NCBI GenBank assembly: GCA_964564015.1
Contig: CAZLZR010000001.1
Location: 62,001-126,000, forward strand
DNA length: 64,000 bases
Origin: Acetivibrio sp964564015
GTDB taxonomy: Bacteria; Bacillota; Clostridia; Acetivibrionales; Acetivibrionaceae
Direction of reading: 5' to 3'
Part shown: positions 25,762-35,304 of the stretch, one piece after another
Position numbering within the stretch: the first letter of the stretch is position 1
Layout of the letters: each line of letters begins with the position of its first letter
The notes under the pieces: model-generated
The model's input: the letters and a program-made list of their open reading frames with translations, nothing else
What the model was told of the DNA's origin: nothing
Database searches by the model: none
Program-made: the position numbers and the translations under genes

Positions 25762-27213
25762 TTACTTGTCAAGAGTTTTTTCACCGATGAGCTTGATTTC
25801 ATCCAATGAAACTTTCGATGTGGAATCTGATAGTGATGCAGTAAATCTAATTGCAAAATCAGGGTTGTTTGCCGAAGTTTCGGGAATATCATATTCTTTA
25901 GCCACCCATTCATTGTTTTCTTGAATTTCTTTCAATACCCTCCATGTTTTACCATCAAACCACTCTATAATAAAGGAGTCGCCGTTTTTTAGGTTGTTTG
26001 AATTATAAGTCAGCTCTAACTTAATATTTTTATATCCTTTTGTGCTTTTTGTCTTGGTTATTGTATTGTTGTTTTTTAAGATAGCGACGTAGTCGCCTGA
26101 AGGTGCTGCTTTATCTTGTAGTATCATGGCACCATTAGCATCCCAACTGCCCGATGTGAATAGCATACTTTCAAAACCTTCACAGAAAAACGGAGCTTCA
26201 TTTTCACCTTTCATTAAATATTTTACCAGGAGACCGGACTCAGAAAGGTCACTGTCCGTCCATCCACCCTTTGAACCGGCAGATGGCGCAAGAGCAGCAG
26301 AGGATTCAGGTTTATCAGATAGAGACCAGTTCACCCAGCTGATTTTTCGTTCATTCAGGAAACTAATCCATTCCAGTGTTTCTGTGGAATAGACTCCGTC
26401 GGAACCGGTTGAAAGTGATGTTCCCCATTCGCTTACAAAAACAGGTATATTTTTCCCAAGACAATAGTCTAATCTATCCCTGAGCCATTGTTCATGGGTT
26501 CCGGCATAAAAATGGAGGGCATACATAATATTACTGTAATCTAAAGGAGCTTTTTCAACAGCGTCAATACCCTGACTCCAGGTATCGGTACCTACGATTA
26601 TTATATTATCAGGGTCAATTTTTCTGATTTCCGCAATTACTTCATCAGCGTAAGGTTTAATTGAATCACTCCAGGTTACTTCTTTTCCGTTTGGCTCATT
26701 ACATATTTCATAAATTACATTCGGATACTTTCCATAAAGTGTTGCCATTTCATTAAAAAACTCTTTTGCCTGAGTTTTATACTTATTAGGATCACCATCG
26801 CTTAGTATGTGCCAGTCAATTATGATATATATACCTGTATCAATTGCTGCCTGAACAGCCTCCTGAACCTTTTTCTTAATGTCAGGGTTTTTTATATATC
26901 CGCCCTCCTCAGTGTACATAGCGGCTCTGAATAATGTCATGCCCCAGTCATCTCTCAGATGCCTGATTGTATCAACGTTTACAAACCTTCCAAACATATG
27001 AATTGAATGTGAACTTATACCTTTTAGCTGAATGGGCTCTTTCTTCTGATTGCAAAGTTGGCTGCCTATTACTTTAAGTTTACCGTTTATATCAACAAAA
27101 GTCTTATTATCGTGTGATGAACTGCATCCGGTTAAGAATTGTGTGAACAACAGACATAAAGCAAGGAGTATCAGGATTGACTTGGTCAATGTATTGTTTT
27201 TTTTATTTTGCAT
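25762..27213 (-). CDS. cell-anchored GH5 endoglucanase lipoprotein
   Basis: 483 residues from the ATG at 27213, which has GGGGGAG 8 nt upstream (the in-frame start five codons earlier overlaps that site). Lipobox FLTGC (Cys30) replaces the usual free signal peptide. GH5 barrel at about 45-340: acid/base Glu173 in YEICNEPNG, nucleophile Glu262 in VFVSEWGTS, and DWHILSDG and ALHFYAGTH as expected for a GH5 (subfamily 2-like) cellulase. Residues about 350-483 form a beta-sandwich-like domain (FCEGFESMLF...KVSLDEIKL) that may bind carbohydrate. There is no dockerin, so the enzyme should stay on the membrane rather than join the cellulosome, perhaps working on oligosaccharides near the cell. Confidence 0.9.
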   Translation of the reverse strand: MQNKKNNTLTKSILILLALCLLFTQFLTGCSSSHDNKTFVDINGKLKVIGSQLCNQKKEPIQLKGISSHSIHMFGRFVNVDTIRHLRDDWGMTLFRAAMYTEEGGYIKNPDIKKKVQEAVQAAIDTGIYIIIDWHILSDGDPNKYKTQAKEFFNEMATLYGKYPNVIYEICNEPNGKEVTWSDSIKPYADEVIAEIRKIDPDNIIIVGTDTWSQGIDAVEKAPLDYSNIMYALHFYAGTHEQWLRDRLDYCLGKNIPVFVSEWGTSLSTGSDGVYSTETLEWISFLNERKISWVNWSLSDKPESSAALAPSAGSKGGWTDSDLSESGLLVKYLMKGENEAPFFCEGFESMLFTSGSWDANGAMILQDKAAPSGDYVAILKNNNTITKTKSTKGYKNIKLELTYNSNNLKNGDSFIIEWFDGKTWRVLKEIQENNEWVAKEYDIPETSANNPDFAIRFTASLSDSTSKVSLDEIKLIGEKTLDK

Positions 27214-27428
27214 TACTTTCTCCCCCAATTAGATTCATACAAAAAGTATATCAAATTTATTAATGAGTAGCAATAATTAGATAGAACTTAGATACGGCAG
27301 ATTAACTATTTAATATTATGCAGCGGTAAGGGATATGTAAAATAGCGTGCATATTCTAAAAGTGATTCTTATTAGATATTTGGCGTATATTATTCTTCAT
27401 ATTTATTATATGCACCCTAAAATATTGT

Positions 27429-27457
27429 TTGTAAAAATGGTATAAATTTGATATAAT
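27429..27457 (+). promoter_or_regulatory. candidate sigma-A promoter of the stalk-domain protein gene
   Basis: TTGTAA at 27429 and TATAAT at 27452 with a 17-nt spacer. It implies a leader of about 330 nt that contains the palindrome pair. Confidence 0.5.
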
Positions 27458-27565
27458 GAAAAAGTACGGTTTTCTTACTACTTGAATTTTCCATTGGTCT
27501 TTGCAATATGTCTTATCTGTTGAACGACTTAATAATTTTCCAGAGGTAGTATTTCCGTAAATTAA

Positions 27566-27677
27566 TGCTGATTAACAAAATAAAATTCTAGAATTTTATT
27601 TTGTTAATCAGCAAAAATCATAGGATGTGCATTTTTAACATAATTCATTTCTAGAGATGAATTATGTTAAAAAGCAC
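27566..27677. repeat. paired palindromes around the core AAAATCATAGGATGT
   Basis: A perfect 48-nt palindrome (27566-27613; arms starting TGCTGATTAACAAAATAAAA, centre CTAG), the 15-nt core AAAATCATAGGATGT (27614-27628), then a second palindrome (27627-27677; GTGC...GCAC ends, centre CTAG, one bulged base). The same core, with the same flanking GTGCTTATTAA and AAAGCACTAG but without the palindromes, occurs at 8991-9031. Looks like a repeat family or mobile-element ends. Confidence 0.7.
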
Positions 27678-27792
27678 TAGATAAATACTTTAGAATGAAT
27701 TAAATGCTTTAATGTGCATATGATTTTATATGCTTTTTAAAATTTTTTATTCAGAATGAAGTGAGATTAAAATTTCAGGAGGTAACTTGTAA

Positions 27793-29385
27793 ATGAAGAA
27801 AGCTGCATTTTTGACCATGTTGATTTTGTCTTTGTGTTTGTTTGTGAGTAATGTTTTTGCTTCCAACAATCCTACAATTCAAGAAACACCTACGCTTAAG
27901 GTTGTTGTGGACGGCACACAACTAAGCCTGAAAAATACTCCAATCAACTATAATGGTCGCGTACTTTTAGGTTTGAGAGAACTTCTTATTGCACTTGGAG
28001 TTCCCAATGACAGTGAACATATTATCTGGAACCAGGAAAACAGGACGGTAAAGATAATAAAGGATGGTAAAGAGATATTTCTTGCAATTGGAAATAAGAC
28101 TGTCTCTGTAAACGGCGAAGAATTTATGCTGGACATTGAACCGGTTATTTATAAGGACAGTACATACATACCGGCAAGATTTGTTGCTCAGAGTTTGTCA
28201 AGATTTGTGTATTGGGATAGTGCAACTTACAGCGTAATTATCACAAAAGAAGATGTTTACAACAAAGTGTTATCACTTACATCTTCGGTACAAGGAGAAA
28301 AGAACAAACCTATCCGTATTACTCAGAATGAAGTATTTCTTGTGGATGGAAATGAAACATATAATATTAAATATGATGTTAAGAGAGATGTACAAAAAAA
28401 TATAGAGTACATGGATGTTTTGGAACAATCTGGAGGTGTTACATCGGCAACTGAAGTATATGAAGATGCTACCAATGTTTATACAAAACCTGGCTATCGT
28501 ACTCAATGGCTTAAGAAACCAAAGGTTAATGACAAAGAAATTGGCTCTCAGAATGAATTGAATGAAAACGCGAATAACAGTCTTTGTGCCAGCCTTGTAA
28601 TAAAAGAACAGGATAATAATCACATTATTCTTGAGGGAGATAGTTTTGCACTTGTGGCTGGTTATACCAAGGATACACCACTAGATGTAGTAAAGGATAA
28701 GACAAGCAAGTGCCATGTTAAAATAGAATTAAGAGTTACTGCGATTGATTATGGTATTTATAAATACGAGATGAAGCGAATGGAGACTGTAACAACAGGA
28801 AGTATTGAGACAGATGATGGCTTGAAGCCATACCGGATGACAAGAGTAATGGAATATATGCTGGATGAAGATGTAACTGTCCCGGTACCGGTTGATTTAA
28901 ACAATACTTATACAATTCCGGACGGAATGAATGAGTACTATAATATTAATGGAGGATATTCTTTATTTGTACCTTATGAATGGTATCTTCCGAACAAGGA
29001 GGACAAAACCCCTGTTATTTATTATGAGAATCCTTCGGATCCAAACAAGTATTGTGCTATAGTAATAACCTCTGAATATGTAGGTTATGATGTTCCGGTT
29101 TCTGAAATAAAACCATTTGTAATTGATAATATAAAAAAGTCGCTTAATAACAGTAAGATTATTAAGACTGAAAATGTAATATTAAATGGATATGATGCGA
29201 TACGTGTTAATATCACAGGACAGGACATAGAAACAGGAAAATCTGTCAAGCAGCAGATTACATTCCTAACTTGTGATGGGCAGCTGGTGGTTATTATATA
29301 TTTAGGTGATCCAACAACTTTTGAATCAAAGTATAAAGAGGCAAATCAAATTATTGATTCATGGACAAAGCTTGCTTTTGGTTGA
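27793..29385 (+). CDS. secreted protein with N-terminal stalk domain
   Basis: 530 residues. Signal peptide at 1-24 (LFVSNVFAS). Residues about 34-155 form a copper-amine-oxidase-N-like stalk domain (NGRVLLGLRELLIALGV and DSTYIPARFVAQSLSRFVYWD). A middle beta-rich region (160-370) is followed by a C-terminal domain (about 375-530; GGYSLFVPYEWYLPN, QQITFLTCDGQLVVIIYLG) resembling PsbP/DUF1795-like folds. No enzyme motif. Start has AGGAGG 9-10 nt upstream. Probably a cell-surface protein; function unknown. Confidence 0.65.
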   Translation: MKKAAFLTMLILSLCLFVSNVFASNNPTIQETPTLKVVVDGTQLSLKNTPINYNGRVLLGLRELLIALGVPNDSEHIIWNQENRTVKIIKDGKEIFLAIGNKTVSVNGEEFMLDIEPVIYKDSTYIPARFVAQSLSRFVYWDSATYSVIITKEDVYNKVLSLTSSVQGEKNKPIRITQNEVFLVDGNETYNIKYDVKRDVQKNIEYMDVLEQSGGVTSATEVYEDATNVYTKPGYRTQWLKKPKVNDKEIGSQNELNENANNSLCASLVIKEQDNNHIILEGDSFALVAGYTKDTPLDVVKDKTSKCHVKIELRVTAIDYGIYKYEMKRMETVTTGSIETDDGLKPYRMTRVMEYMLDEDVTVPVPVDLNNTYTIPDGMNEYYNINGGYSLFVPYEWYLPNKEDKTPVIYYENPSDPNKYCAIVITSEYVGYDVPVSEIKPFVIDNIKKSLNNSKIIKTENVILNGYDAIRVNITGQDIETGKSVKQQITFLTCDGQLVVIIYLGDPTTFESKYKEANQIIDSWTKLAFG

Positions 29386-29509
29386 TATAACCCGTGCCTG
29401 GTAAAAGAAATTCATTATAGGCCATGCAGGACATAGAGCATGGGAATTACATTTTAACACTGTGAAAGACTATAAATAATGCTAGAAAGGCAATAGAGAC
29501 AAAGTTAAT

Positions 29510-29556
29510 GAGAGCTGGTGCAAATCTGAATCTGGTTTGCAGTGGCTCTCTATTTT
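29510..29556 (+). terminator. intrinsic terminator after the stalk-domain gene
   Basis: GAGAGC / GCTCTC outer stem and TGCAAA / TTTGCA inner stem, followed by TATTTT. Confidence 0.75.
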
Positions 29557-29822
29557 GTATATTGCAGAGGTTATGAGTTTTATCAGTGATAATTTCCATG
29601 TTTATCATTTTTTATATTGACGTGTAAATAATTGTAGGTTGTAAAATTATTGTATAAGGCGGATTTATGTAGTAAAATTAGTTTAGGAGTATTTATTTGA
29701 TTTATATATACTAGTCTTCACAGAGAGTTTGTTGTTAGTGTCTTTTATGCTGAAAGTCTTATAGTATAAGTACTACAAGATGCTATCCCTGAAGATATAG
29801 TTTTTGATTAATACTTATAACA

Positions 29823-29922
29823 GCGGAACGACCAGTCTAGGATGCATAGGCGAGCAGTGTAGCGAAGCGGAACGACCAGTCTAGGATGCATAGGCGAGCA
29901 GTGTAGCGAAGCGGAACGGCCA
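29823..29922. repeat. 44-bp tandem repeat, two full units and a partial third
   Basis: The unit begins GCGGAACGACCAGTCTAGGA and ends GTGTAGCGAA. Units at 29823-29866 and 29867-29910 are identical; a third copy starts at 29911 and breaks off after about 12 nt with one mismatch. It is clearly richer in G+C than the surrounding DNA. Confidence 0.85.
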
Positions 29923-30010
29923 GCCCTGATCCTTGGATTGAATTTTACGCTGCCATAAGTAATTGGGAGATGTCCTGTCTATAGATAAAAAAGAGAAATG
30001 AGGTAAGGCA

Positions 30011-33000
30011 ATGGCATCAGAACTACTGGACAAGAGGCTTGATTATTGGAAGCAAAAGTTGCTTGAATCAGGCAGGCATAATATTATGATTAATTACAGA
30101 AAGACAAAGGCGACAGGAATTGAGTTTGTAAGACCTACATTAGCAGAGCTTTTTAACAGAATTGCAATAAATGAGGAAGCATTAACTTTTCAAAAATCGT
30201 CCAATAAAAATGCAGATGTTCGAGAATATTCATTAATGTCATTTGGGGAAAAACTTTTTCCAACATTACCCTTTGAAACAGATGATGTAATGATAGTAGA
30301 CAATTATGAGGAAAGTCAAAAGACTCTGAAAAGTTTGTATACAAAATCAAAACTTGCCATTGAAGAAAGAGGAACTAACATTTTACATATAGTATGCGGG
30401 TTTATTGAGTGGAGGTACCCGAATGAACCACAGTCACAATGGATGAGATCACCGCTTGTTCTTGTGCCTGTTTCGCTTACTGCTGAAGTTAGCAACTCCT
30501 CATACATATTGAAAAGATACGAAGATGAAATTGTTGTAAACCCATACTTGGCGTATTTATTTGAAATTGAGTACGGAATTGGTTTGCCTTCTTTTAATGC
30601 ATACGATAAAACCATTGATGATTTTATGTGTGAAATGGACGATTTGGCCTGTAGATGCGGATGGAAAATCATCATGGAAACAAGTTTGACACTGCTATCT
30701 TCCACAAAAATTGCAGCATATAAGGATTTGATGAATAATAGAAACCTTATAATTAGTAATCCTGTTATACGTGCAATTTCAGGAGATGCCGACAAGCTTG
30801 TCAAAAACTCCGACAGCCTTGATATGTTTAAGGATGATTCGATTTTGTCGAGAGAATGTTTTCCTGTTGTAAAGGCCGATTCCAGCCAGAAGGCTGCAAT
30901 TTTATGTGCTAAAAAAGGGATAAGTTTCGTTTTACAAGGACCACCCGGGACTGGAAAAAGTCAGACAATAACAAATATAATAGCCGAAGCACTAGCCGAT
31001 GGAAAAAAGGTACTGTTTGTATCTGAAAAAAGCACAGCGTTGGAAGCAGTTTACAAGCGTTTGATACAAGCAAGTCTTTCGGAATTTTGTCTTCCTTTGT
31101 ATGGTTATAAGCTGAATAAAAAAGAGATATTGCATGAAATTGGTATGGCTTTAGAATTGAAACAAATAAAGCCGTCCGATGATGCTCCTTCCTTATCCCA
31201 AAGTCAACTCAATAGCACGACCAGCGATATTGAAAAATTGCCAGCAGCTTATTGCAAATTAGGAGAAAATGTATCAAATAATCCATGGATGGGCATTAAT
31301 CCATCATTGGTAAAACTTGATATACAGGAAGAAATAAAACAGAATTTTTATAAAGCTGCAAACATTTTGAAATCAATTCTTGGTGTTTATAATGAAATTA
31401 GAGAAGAATATGGCTTAGAACTGGATTTGTCCCTTAGCAATCTATCGGACACTACAGCAATGCTTTATTCAGCTTCTATAATTCCGGAGGTTCCTTCAAA
31501 ATGGCTCACTGATTATGAAAGTGGACAATTGCTGTCCTTTGCCAAGGATATGATGGAAACCTGTCAGAAACATAATGCACTTAATAGTGAAGTATTACAG
31601 TTCTTTGATAAAAACGTTTTGAATTATGATATCCAAAAATGGATGCTGGAATTCTCTAAAAATCTTGAAGGCTTAAAAAACAAGCCAATACTCCAATTGA
31701 AAAATGACAGTTCATATATTGATTCCTTGGAAGATTTTAAAAATGGATTTATTAGCTTACGTCAAACAGTAAGTGAAATTGAAGAGCACATAAATGATTT
31801 TAATGATATTTGTGGTTTAAAATATAAAAGATCAATAGGCAGTATTGACCTGATTGCTTCGTTCCTGTCATTGATTATAACAATGCCAAAATCCATAGAG
31901 AGTTGGTTTGATATTGATTTTGCAAGAGATAGCCTGGAATTATTAAAAAAGGCGAAGTCTGCTGCAAAGGAGATAAAGGATAAAAAGGATGTGTTGTTAT
32001 TAAATTGGGAGGAGAACATTCTCGGATTTGACTATCGAGATATTCTGGATAGGTATAAATACGAGTATGCCGGTTTCTTTAAGCATTTTAACAACGAATA
32101 CAGGAAAGACAGAAGGACTATACTAACGTTTTCAAAAGAGCCTCTGAAAAATTTTGATGATGAGGCGATCATACAATTATTACTTGATTTGGAATCAATT
32201 GCTGATAATAAGAAGTGGTTTGAAGAAAACTACATGGAATTGATAAATTGTTTTGGAGAATATTATAGAGGAATAGATACTCCTTGGGAAAAAATTGAGA
32301 ACTGGATTAACGGAATTTTGAACGTATCTTTACATTATAATGGTGAAGTGCCCCAGAAATTGAAAGATTTCATGACTTCCGGAGACTTGCACGAAAACAT
32401 CGAAAAAATAAACACAATTGTAACAAGTCTTGAAAATGAGAAAACTATGGCAGAGCTGCTTATAGCCAGGTATACAAGTATCAAGGAATACATAATAATG
32501 GAAACAGATGAAATAATGGCTTCTTCAGATGAGATTCTGGTGACCTTGGAATGTTTAAAAGACAATTATTGCGAATTTTGTTCGTTGCTTGGGGACAGTT
32601 CTTCTGATAGCATTGCTGTTATTAATTCAGCAAATACTATATATGAATGGCGTAGAGCACAGGAGGATTTTAAAAATAATGATTCTTTGTGCAAAGAAAT
32701 GTTTGAAAATTACTATAATGGTTTGAATACTGATTGGAACAGGCTAATTTCTGCAATTAATTCTGTATATGCATTTAAAAAATATAATCCTCCTGAAAAA
32801 TTTATCCGAGCAATATGCAGTAAAACAGATGTAAGAGAAAAGACAAAAGTGTCTGCAAACATTATAGAGGAACTGCATAAAGAACTGAAATATAGCCACG
32901 ATTGGATTTGTTCACGCTTTGAAAACCCTCAGTATATAGATGAGATGAGCATGGACAAACTCATTAATAAATTAATGGCATGTACTAATGACCTGCCCTC

Positions 33001-34957
33001 ACTTGAAAATTGGATTGCTTATCTTGAGCTTAAGGATGAATCTAACAAAACAGGACTTGATACATTGATTTCAGAGGACAGCAGTTTAGGTGGATTAATG
33101 GAAATTGTCCGGGATTCAGATCAAGCGGAATTAAGTATACTTAAAGACGAACAAACAATTAACTCACCAATGAGGATACGGGAAAAGCTTATTAAGCAAT
33201 TACCTGATGCCAGTAGTTTTTCTATGGCGATTGAAGAAATGTCAGTTCTATTGGAGGAAATGGGGAAGAATAGAAACATAGTGCCATTAAAAAGGTTATT
33301 TGGTTCTATACCGAACTTATTGATGTTACTTAAACCCTGCTTGATGATGTCTCCTTTATCGGTTTCGTATTTTTTAGATAATGAAGCCTATCATTTTGAT
33401 CTGGTTATTTTTGACGAAGCATCTCAAATATTGCCCGAAGATGCTGTTGGTGCTATATTCAGAGGCTCTCAAGTAATAATTGCCGGGGACAGCAAACAAT
33501 TGCTTCCTACAAAATTGTTTTTAGACAACACCGGGAATTATAATGATCAGTCTGATTTCGATGCGGATGATGATTATGGAGAATTTTTGAAGGAATCAAT
33601 CCTTGATGAGGCTTTAAAAGCTATACCTGAAAGAACCTTGTTGACACATTACAGAAGCAGGCACAAACAACTCATTGCTTTTTCCAATCATGAAGTATAT
33701 GAAAACAAACTGATTATACAAACTTGCAATGAAGAAAACAGTGAAGGGATGGGGATCAGGTACATTTACGTTGAAGATGGATATTATGAGAGAGGCAACA
33801 AAAATTGCAATATCCCTGAAATTAATAGGTGTGTAAAGCTTGTACAGAATCATATTTGTCATAACCCGGAACGCTCACTGGGAATTATTGCTTTTTCTGA
33901 AAAGCAGAGAATAGCTATTGAAGGTGCAATAGATGAATTCAGAAAACAAAATCCACAATATGAAGCCTTTTTTGATGAAAATAATGAGGAACCGTTTTTT
34001 GTTAAAAACCTTGCAGATGTCCAGGGTTATGAACGGGATACAATCATTTTAAGTATTTGCTATGCCAGGGATCAAGATGGAAGAATGGATATGAGCTTTG
34101 GTCTGCTAAGTAAAAATGGAGGAGAACGATTCCTTAATGTTGCCGTTACCCGCGCAAAATGCAATATTGATATAGTAGGCTCTATATTGCCGGAAGATAT
34201 TGTTTTGTCAAAAACAGATTCTGAGGGAATAAAACTTCTGCGATTATATATAGAAAGTGCATTGAAGGGGCGGGAAGTAGTAATTACGGTTAAATCTGAC
34301 AGCACGCCGGAAGAAAGTCAGGATAGTCCTTGTGATATAGAAAGTCAGATTGTTGAAGGCAAAGGTGAAGAAAAAAACGATATTGCCGAAGACAACCCTT
34401 ATGAATTTGAGTTTTACAGACAATGGAGAAAAAACAAGGCTAACCGGGTAAATTCTACGGAGGAGCTTACAAAAATTTCTGATAATATATTTGAAGTCTT
34501 ATCCAAAGAACAGCCTATTCATATTGATTTGTTGTACAAGCGCTTGGGAACGACATTCCCTGCAGGTAGGGCAACCGAAAGCATTAAAAGAGTAATTGAT
34601 GATGTTATTGATAGAGAGTTTATAGACAAAGTGAGAATTGATGCAGATAGTTTTATCTGGCTCCTTCCTGAAGTAGATCTGAAAGTCAGAATTCCAGGAA
34701 AAGGCGATATCCCGCGTCCGATGGAATACATATGCAGAGAAGAAGTTGCTCTGGCAATGGAAACAATCGTTAAAAAATATTATGATATTTCAGCGGAAGA
34801 CCTGGCAAATGAGTGCGCAAATGTATACGGCTTTGAACGCAGAGGTATCAAGATAAAAGCAAAGATAGAAGCTGCTTTGGAGCACCTGATTCAAAAGGGA
34901 AAAGTTCATGTTGTTGATGGGAAAGTGCAGTTGATGGGAAATAATGGTCAGGAATAA
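30011..34957 (+). CDS. large SF1 helicase with DUF4011 and DUF3320 domains
   Basis: 1,648 residues. N-terminus (YWKQKLLESGRHNIMINYR) is DUF4011-like. Walker A GPPGTGKSQT starts at residue 310, and Walker B VIFDEASQ has its Asp at 1135, so about 800 residues, largely helical, separate them. Further SF1 motifs: GDSKQLLPT, LLTHYRSRHKQLIAFSN, DVQGYERDTIILSICYA and NVAVTRAK. C-terminal winged-helix regions and a DUF3320-like end (about 1560-1640). Proteins of this class often carry a Vsr- or REase-type nuclease between the helicase core and DUF3320; here that stretch (about 1440-1480) is only an acidic linker. Related helicases are linked to phage defence (Hhe-type). Single gene, with GAGGTAAGG before the ATG. 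Confidence 0.85.
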   Translation: MASELLDKRLDYWKQKLLESGRHNIMINYRKTKATGIEFVRPTLAELFNRIAINEEALTFQKSSNKNADVREYSLMSFGEKLFPTLPFETDDVMIVDNYEESQKTLKSLYTKSKLAIEERGTNILHIVCGFIEWRYPNEPQSQWMRSPLVLVPVSLTAEVSNSSYILKRYEDEIVVNPYLAYLFEIEYGIGLPSFNAYDKTIDDFMCEMDDLACRCGWKIIMETSLTLLSSTKIAAYKDLMNNRNLIISNPVIRAISGDADKLVKNSDSLDMFKDDSILSRECFPVVKADSSQKAAILCAKKGISFVLQGPPGTGKSQTITNIIAEALADGKKVLFVSEKSTALEAVYKRLIQASLSEFCLPLYGYKLNKKEILHEIGMALELKQIKPSDDAPSLSQSQLNSTTSDIEKLPAAYCKLGENVSNNPWMGINPSLVKLDIQEEIKQNFYKAANILKSILGVYNEIREEYGLELDLSLSNLSDTTAMLYSASIIPEVPSKWLTDYESGQLLSFAKDMMETCQKHNALNSEVLQFFDKNVLNYDIQKWMLEFSKNLEGLKNKPILQLKNDSSYIDSLEDFKNGFISLRQTVSEIEEHINDFNDICGLKYKRSIGSIDLIASFLSLIITMPKSIESWFDIDFARDSLELLKKAKSAAKEIKDKKDVLLLNWEENILGFDYRDILDRYKYEYAGFFKHFNNEYRKDRRTILTFSKEPLKNFDDEAIIQLLLDLESIADNKKWFEENYMELINCFGEYYRGIDTPWEKIENWINGILNVSLHYNGEVPQKLKDFMTSGDLHENIEKINTIVTSLENEKTMAELLIARYTSIKEYIIMETDEIMASSDEILVTLECLKDNYCEFCSLLGDSSSDSIAVINSANTIYEWRRAQEDFKNNDSLCKEMFENYYNGLNTDWNRLISAINSVYAFKKYNPPEKFIRAICSKTDVREKTKVSANIIEELHKELKYSHDWICSRFENPQYIDEMSMDKLINKLMACTNDLPSLENWIAYLELKDESNKTGLDTLISEDSSLGGLMEIVRDSDQAELSILKDEQTINSPMRIREKLIKQLPDASSFSMAIEEMSVLLEEMGKNRNIVPLKRLFGSIPNLLMLLKPCLMMSPLSVSYFLDNEAYHFDLVIFDEASQILPEDAVGAIFRGSQVIIAGDSKQLLPTKLFLDNTGNYNDQSDFDADDDYGEFLKESILDEALKAIPERTLLTHYRSRHKQLIAFSNHEVYENKLIIQTCNEENSEGMGIRYIYVEDGYYERGNKNCNIPEINRCVKLVQNHICHNPERSLGIIAFSEKQRIAIEGAIDEFRKQNPQYEAFFDENNEEPFFVKNLADVQGYERDTIILSICYARDQDGRMDMSFGLLSKNGGERFLNVAVTRAKCNIDIVGSILPEDIVLSKTDSEGIKLLRLYIESALKGREVVITVKSDSTPEESQDSPCDIESQIVEGKGEEKNDIAEDNPYEFEFYRQWRKNKANRVNSTEELTKISDNIFEVLSKEQPIHIDLLYKRLGTTFPAGRATESIKRVIDDVIDREFIDKVRIDADSFIWLLPEVDLKVRIPGKGDIPRPMEYICREEVALAMETIVKKYYDISAEDLANECANVYGFERRGIKIKAKIEAALEHLIQKGKVHVVDGKVQLMGNNGQE

Positions 34958-34979
34958 ATGAAAAATATATGCAACACTG

Positions 34980-35009
34980 TTGACATAAAATTAAACAATT
35001 GTATATAAT
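34980..35009 (+). promoter_or_regulatory. consensus promoter directly before a terminator
   Basis: TTGACA at 34980 and TATAAT at 35004 with an 18-nt spacer; both hexamers match sigma-A consensus perfectly. The predicted start, about 35016, lies just before the hairpin at 35021. Confidence 0.6.
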
Positions 35010-35020
35010 TAATTATAGTA

Positions 35021-35087
35021 AAAATTCCCTTCATATTGATATGGAGGCTTGTCATTATATCAATGTGAAGGGAATTTTTGGTTTTTT
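35021..35087 (+). terminator. strong terminator with 22-bp stem
   Basis: Arms 35021-35042 and 35057-35078 pair over 22 positions with one G-U; the loop is GGAGGCTTGTCATT, followed by TTTTTGGTTTTTT. It ends helicase transcription and would also end any RNA started at the promoter just upstream. The rest of the 347-bp gap (to 35304) contains an isolated AAGGAGGTGAT at 35184 with no gene behind it. Confidence 0.85.
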
Positions 35088-35304
35088 ATCGGCATGAAAT
35101 TTTACTTTCTAATTTGTAATGACCCTTATCTTTCCCTATCATGCACGTTATTAATCCAGGCAGGTTTTTATTGTACGTCAATGAAGGAGGTGATTGAAGG
35201 ATTAACTTCTATATAAAGCTTAAGCTAGATTATAGAACTCATACATAAAGTTATAACAGAAAAATCATAAAAACATTAAATTTTTTATTGGGGGATTTCT
35301 TTAT

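Larger units (their letters stand above)
27214..27792. other. 579-bp divergent gap with promoter and two large palindromes
   Basis: Holds a good promoter reading rightwards (27429-27457) and, in the resulting leader, two near-perfect palindromes (27566-27613 and 27627-27677, listed separately). No gene seen. Confidence 0.6.
29386..30010. other. 625-bp gap with terminator and GC-rich tandem repeat
   Basis: A terminator (29510-29556) ends the upstream gene. A GC-rich 44-bp tandem repeat (29823-29922) lies about 90 bp before the helicase gene. The rest is AT-rich without a visible gene. Confidence 0.6.

Noticed and set aside
29823..29922. CRISPR array
   Set aside because: Repeats are head to tail without spacers, only two full units, and no cas genes nearby.
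30335..30344. TTGTATACAA operator
   Set aside because: It lies inside the helicase coding sequence, far from a promoter; probably chance.
35184..35194. AAGGAGGTGAT, a perfect ribosome binding site
   Set aside because: Only frames of a dozen codons or fewer follow; no credible gene before 35305.
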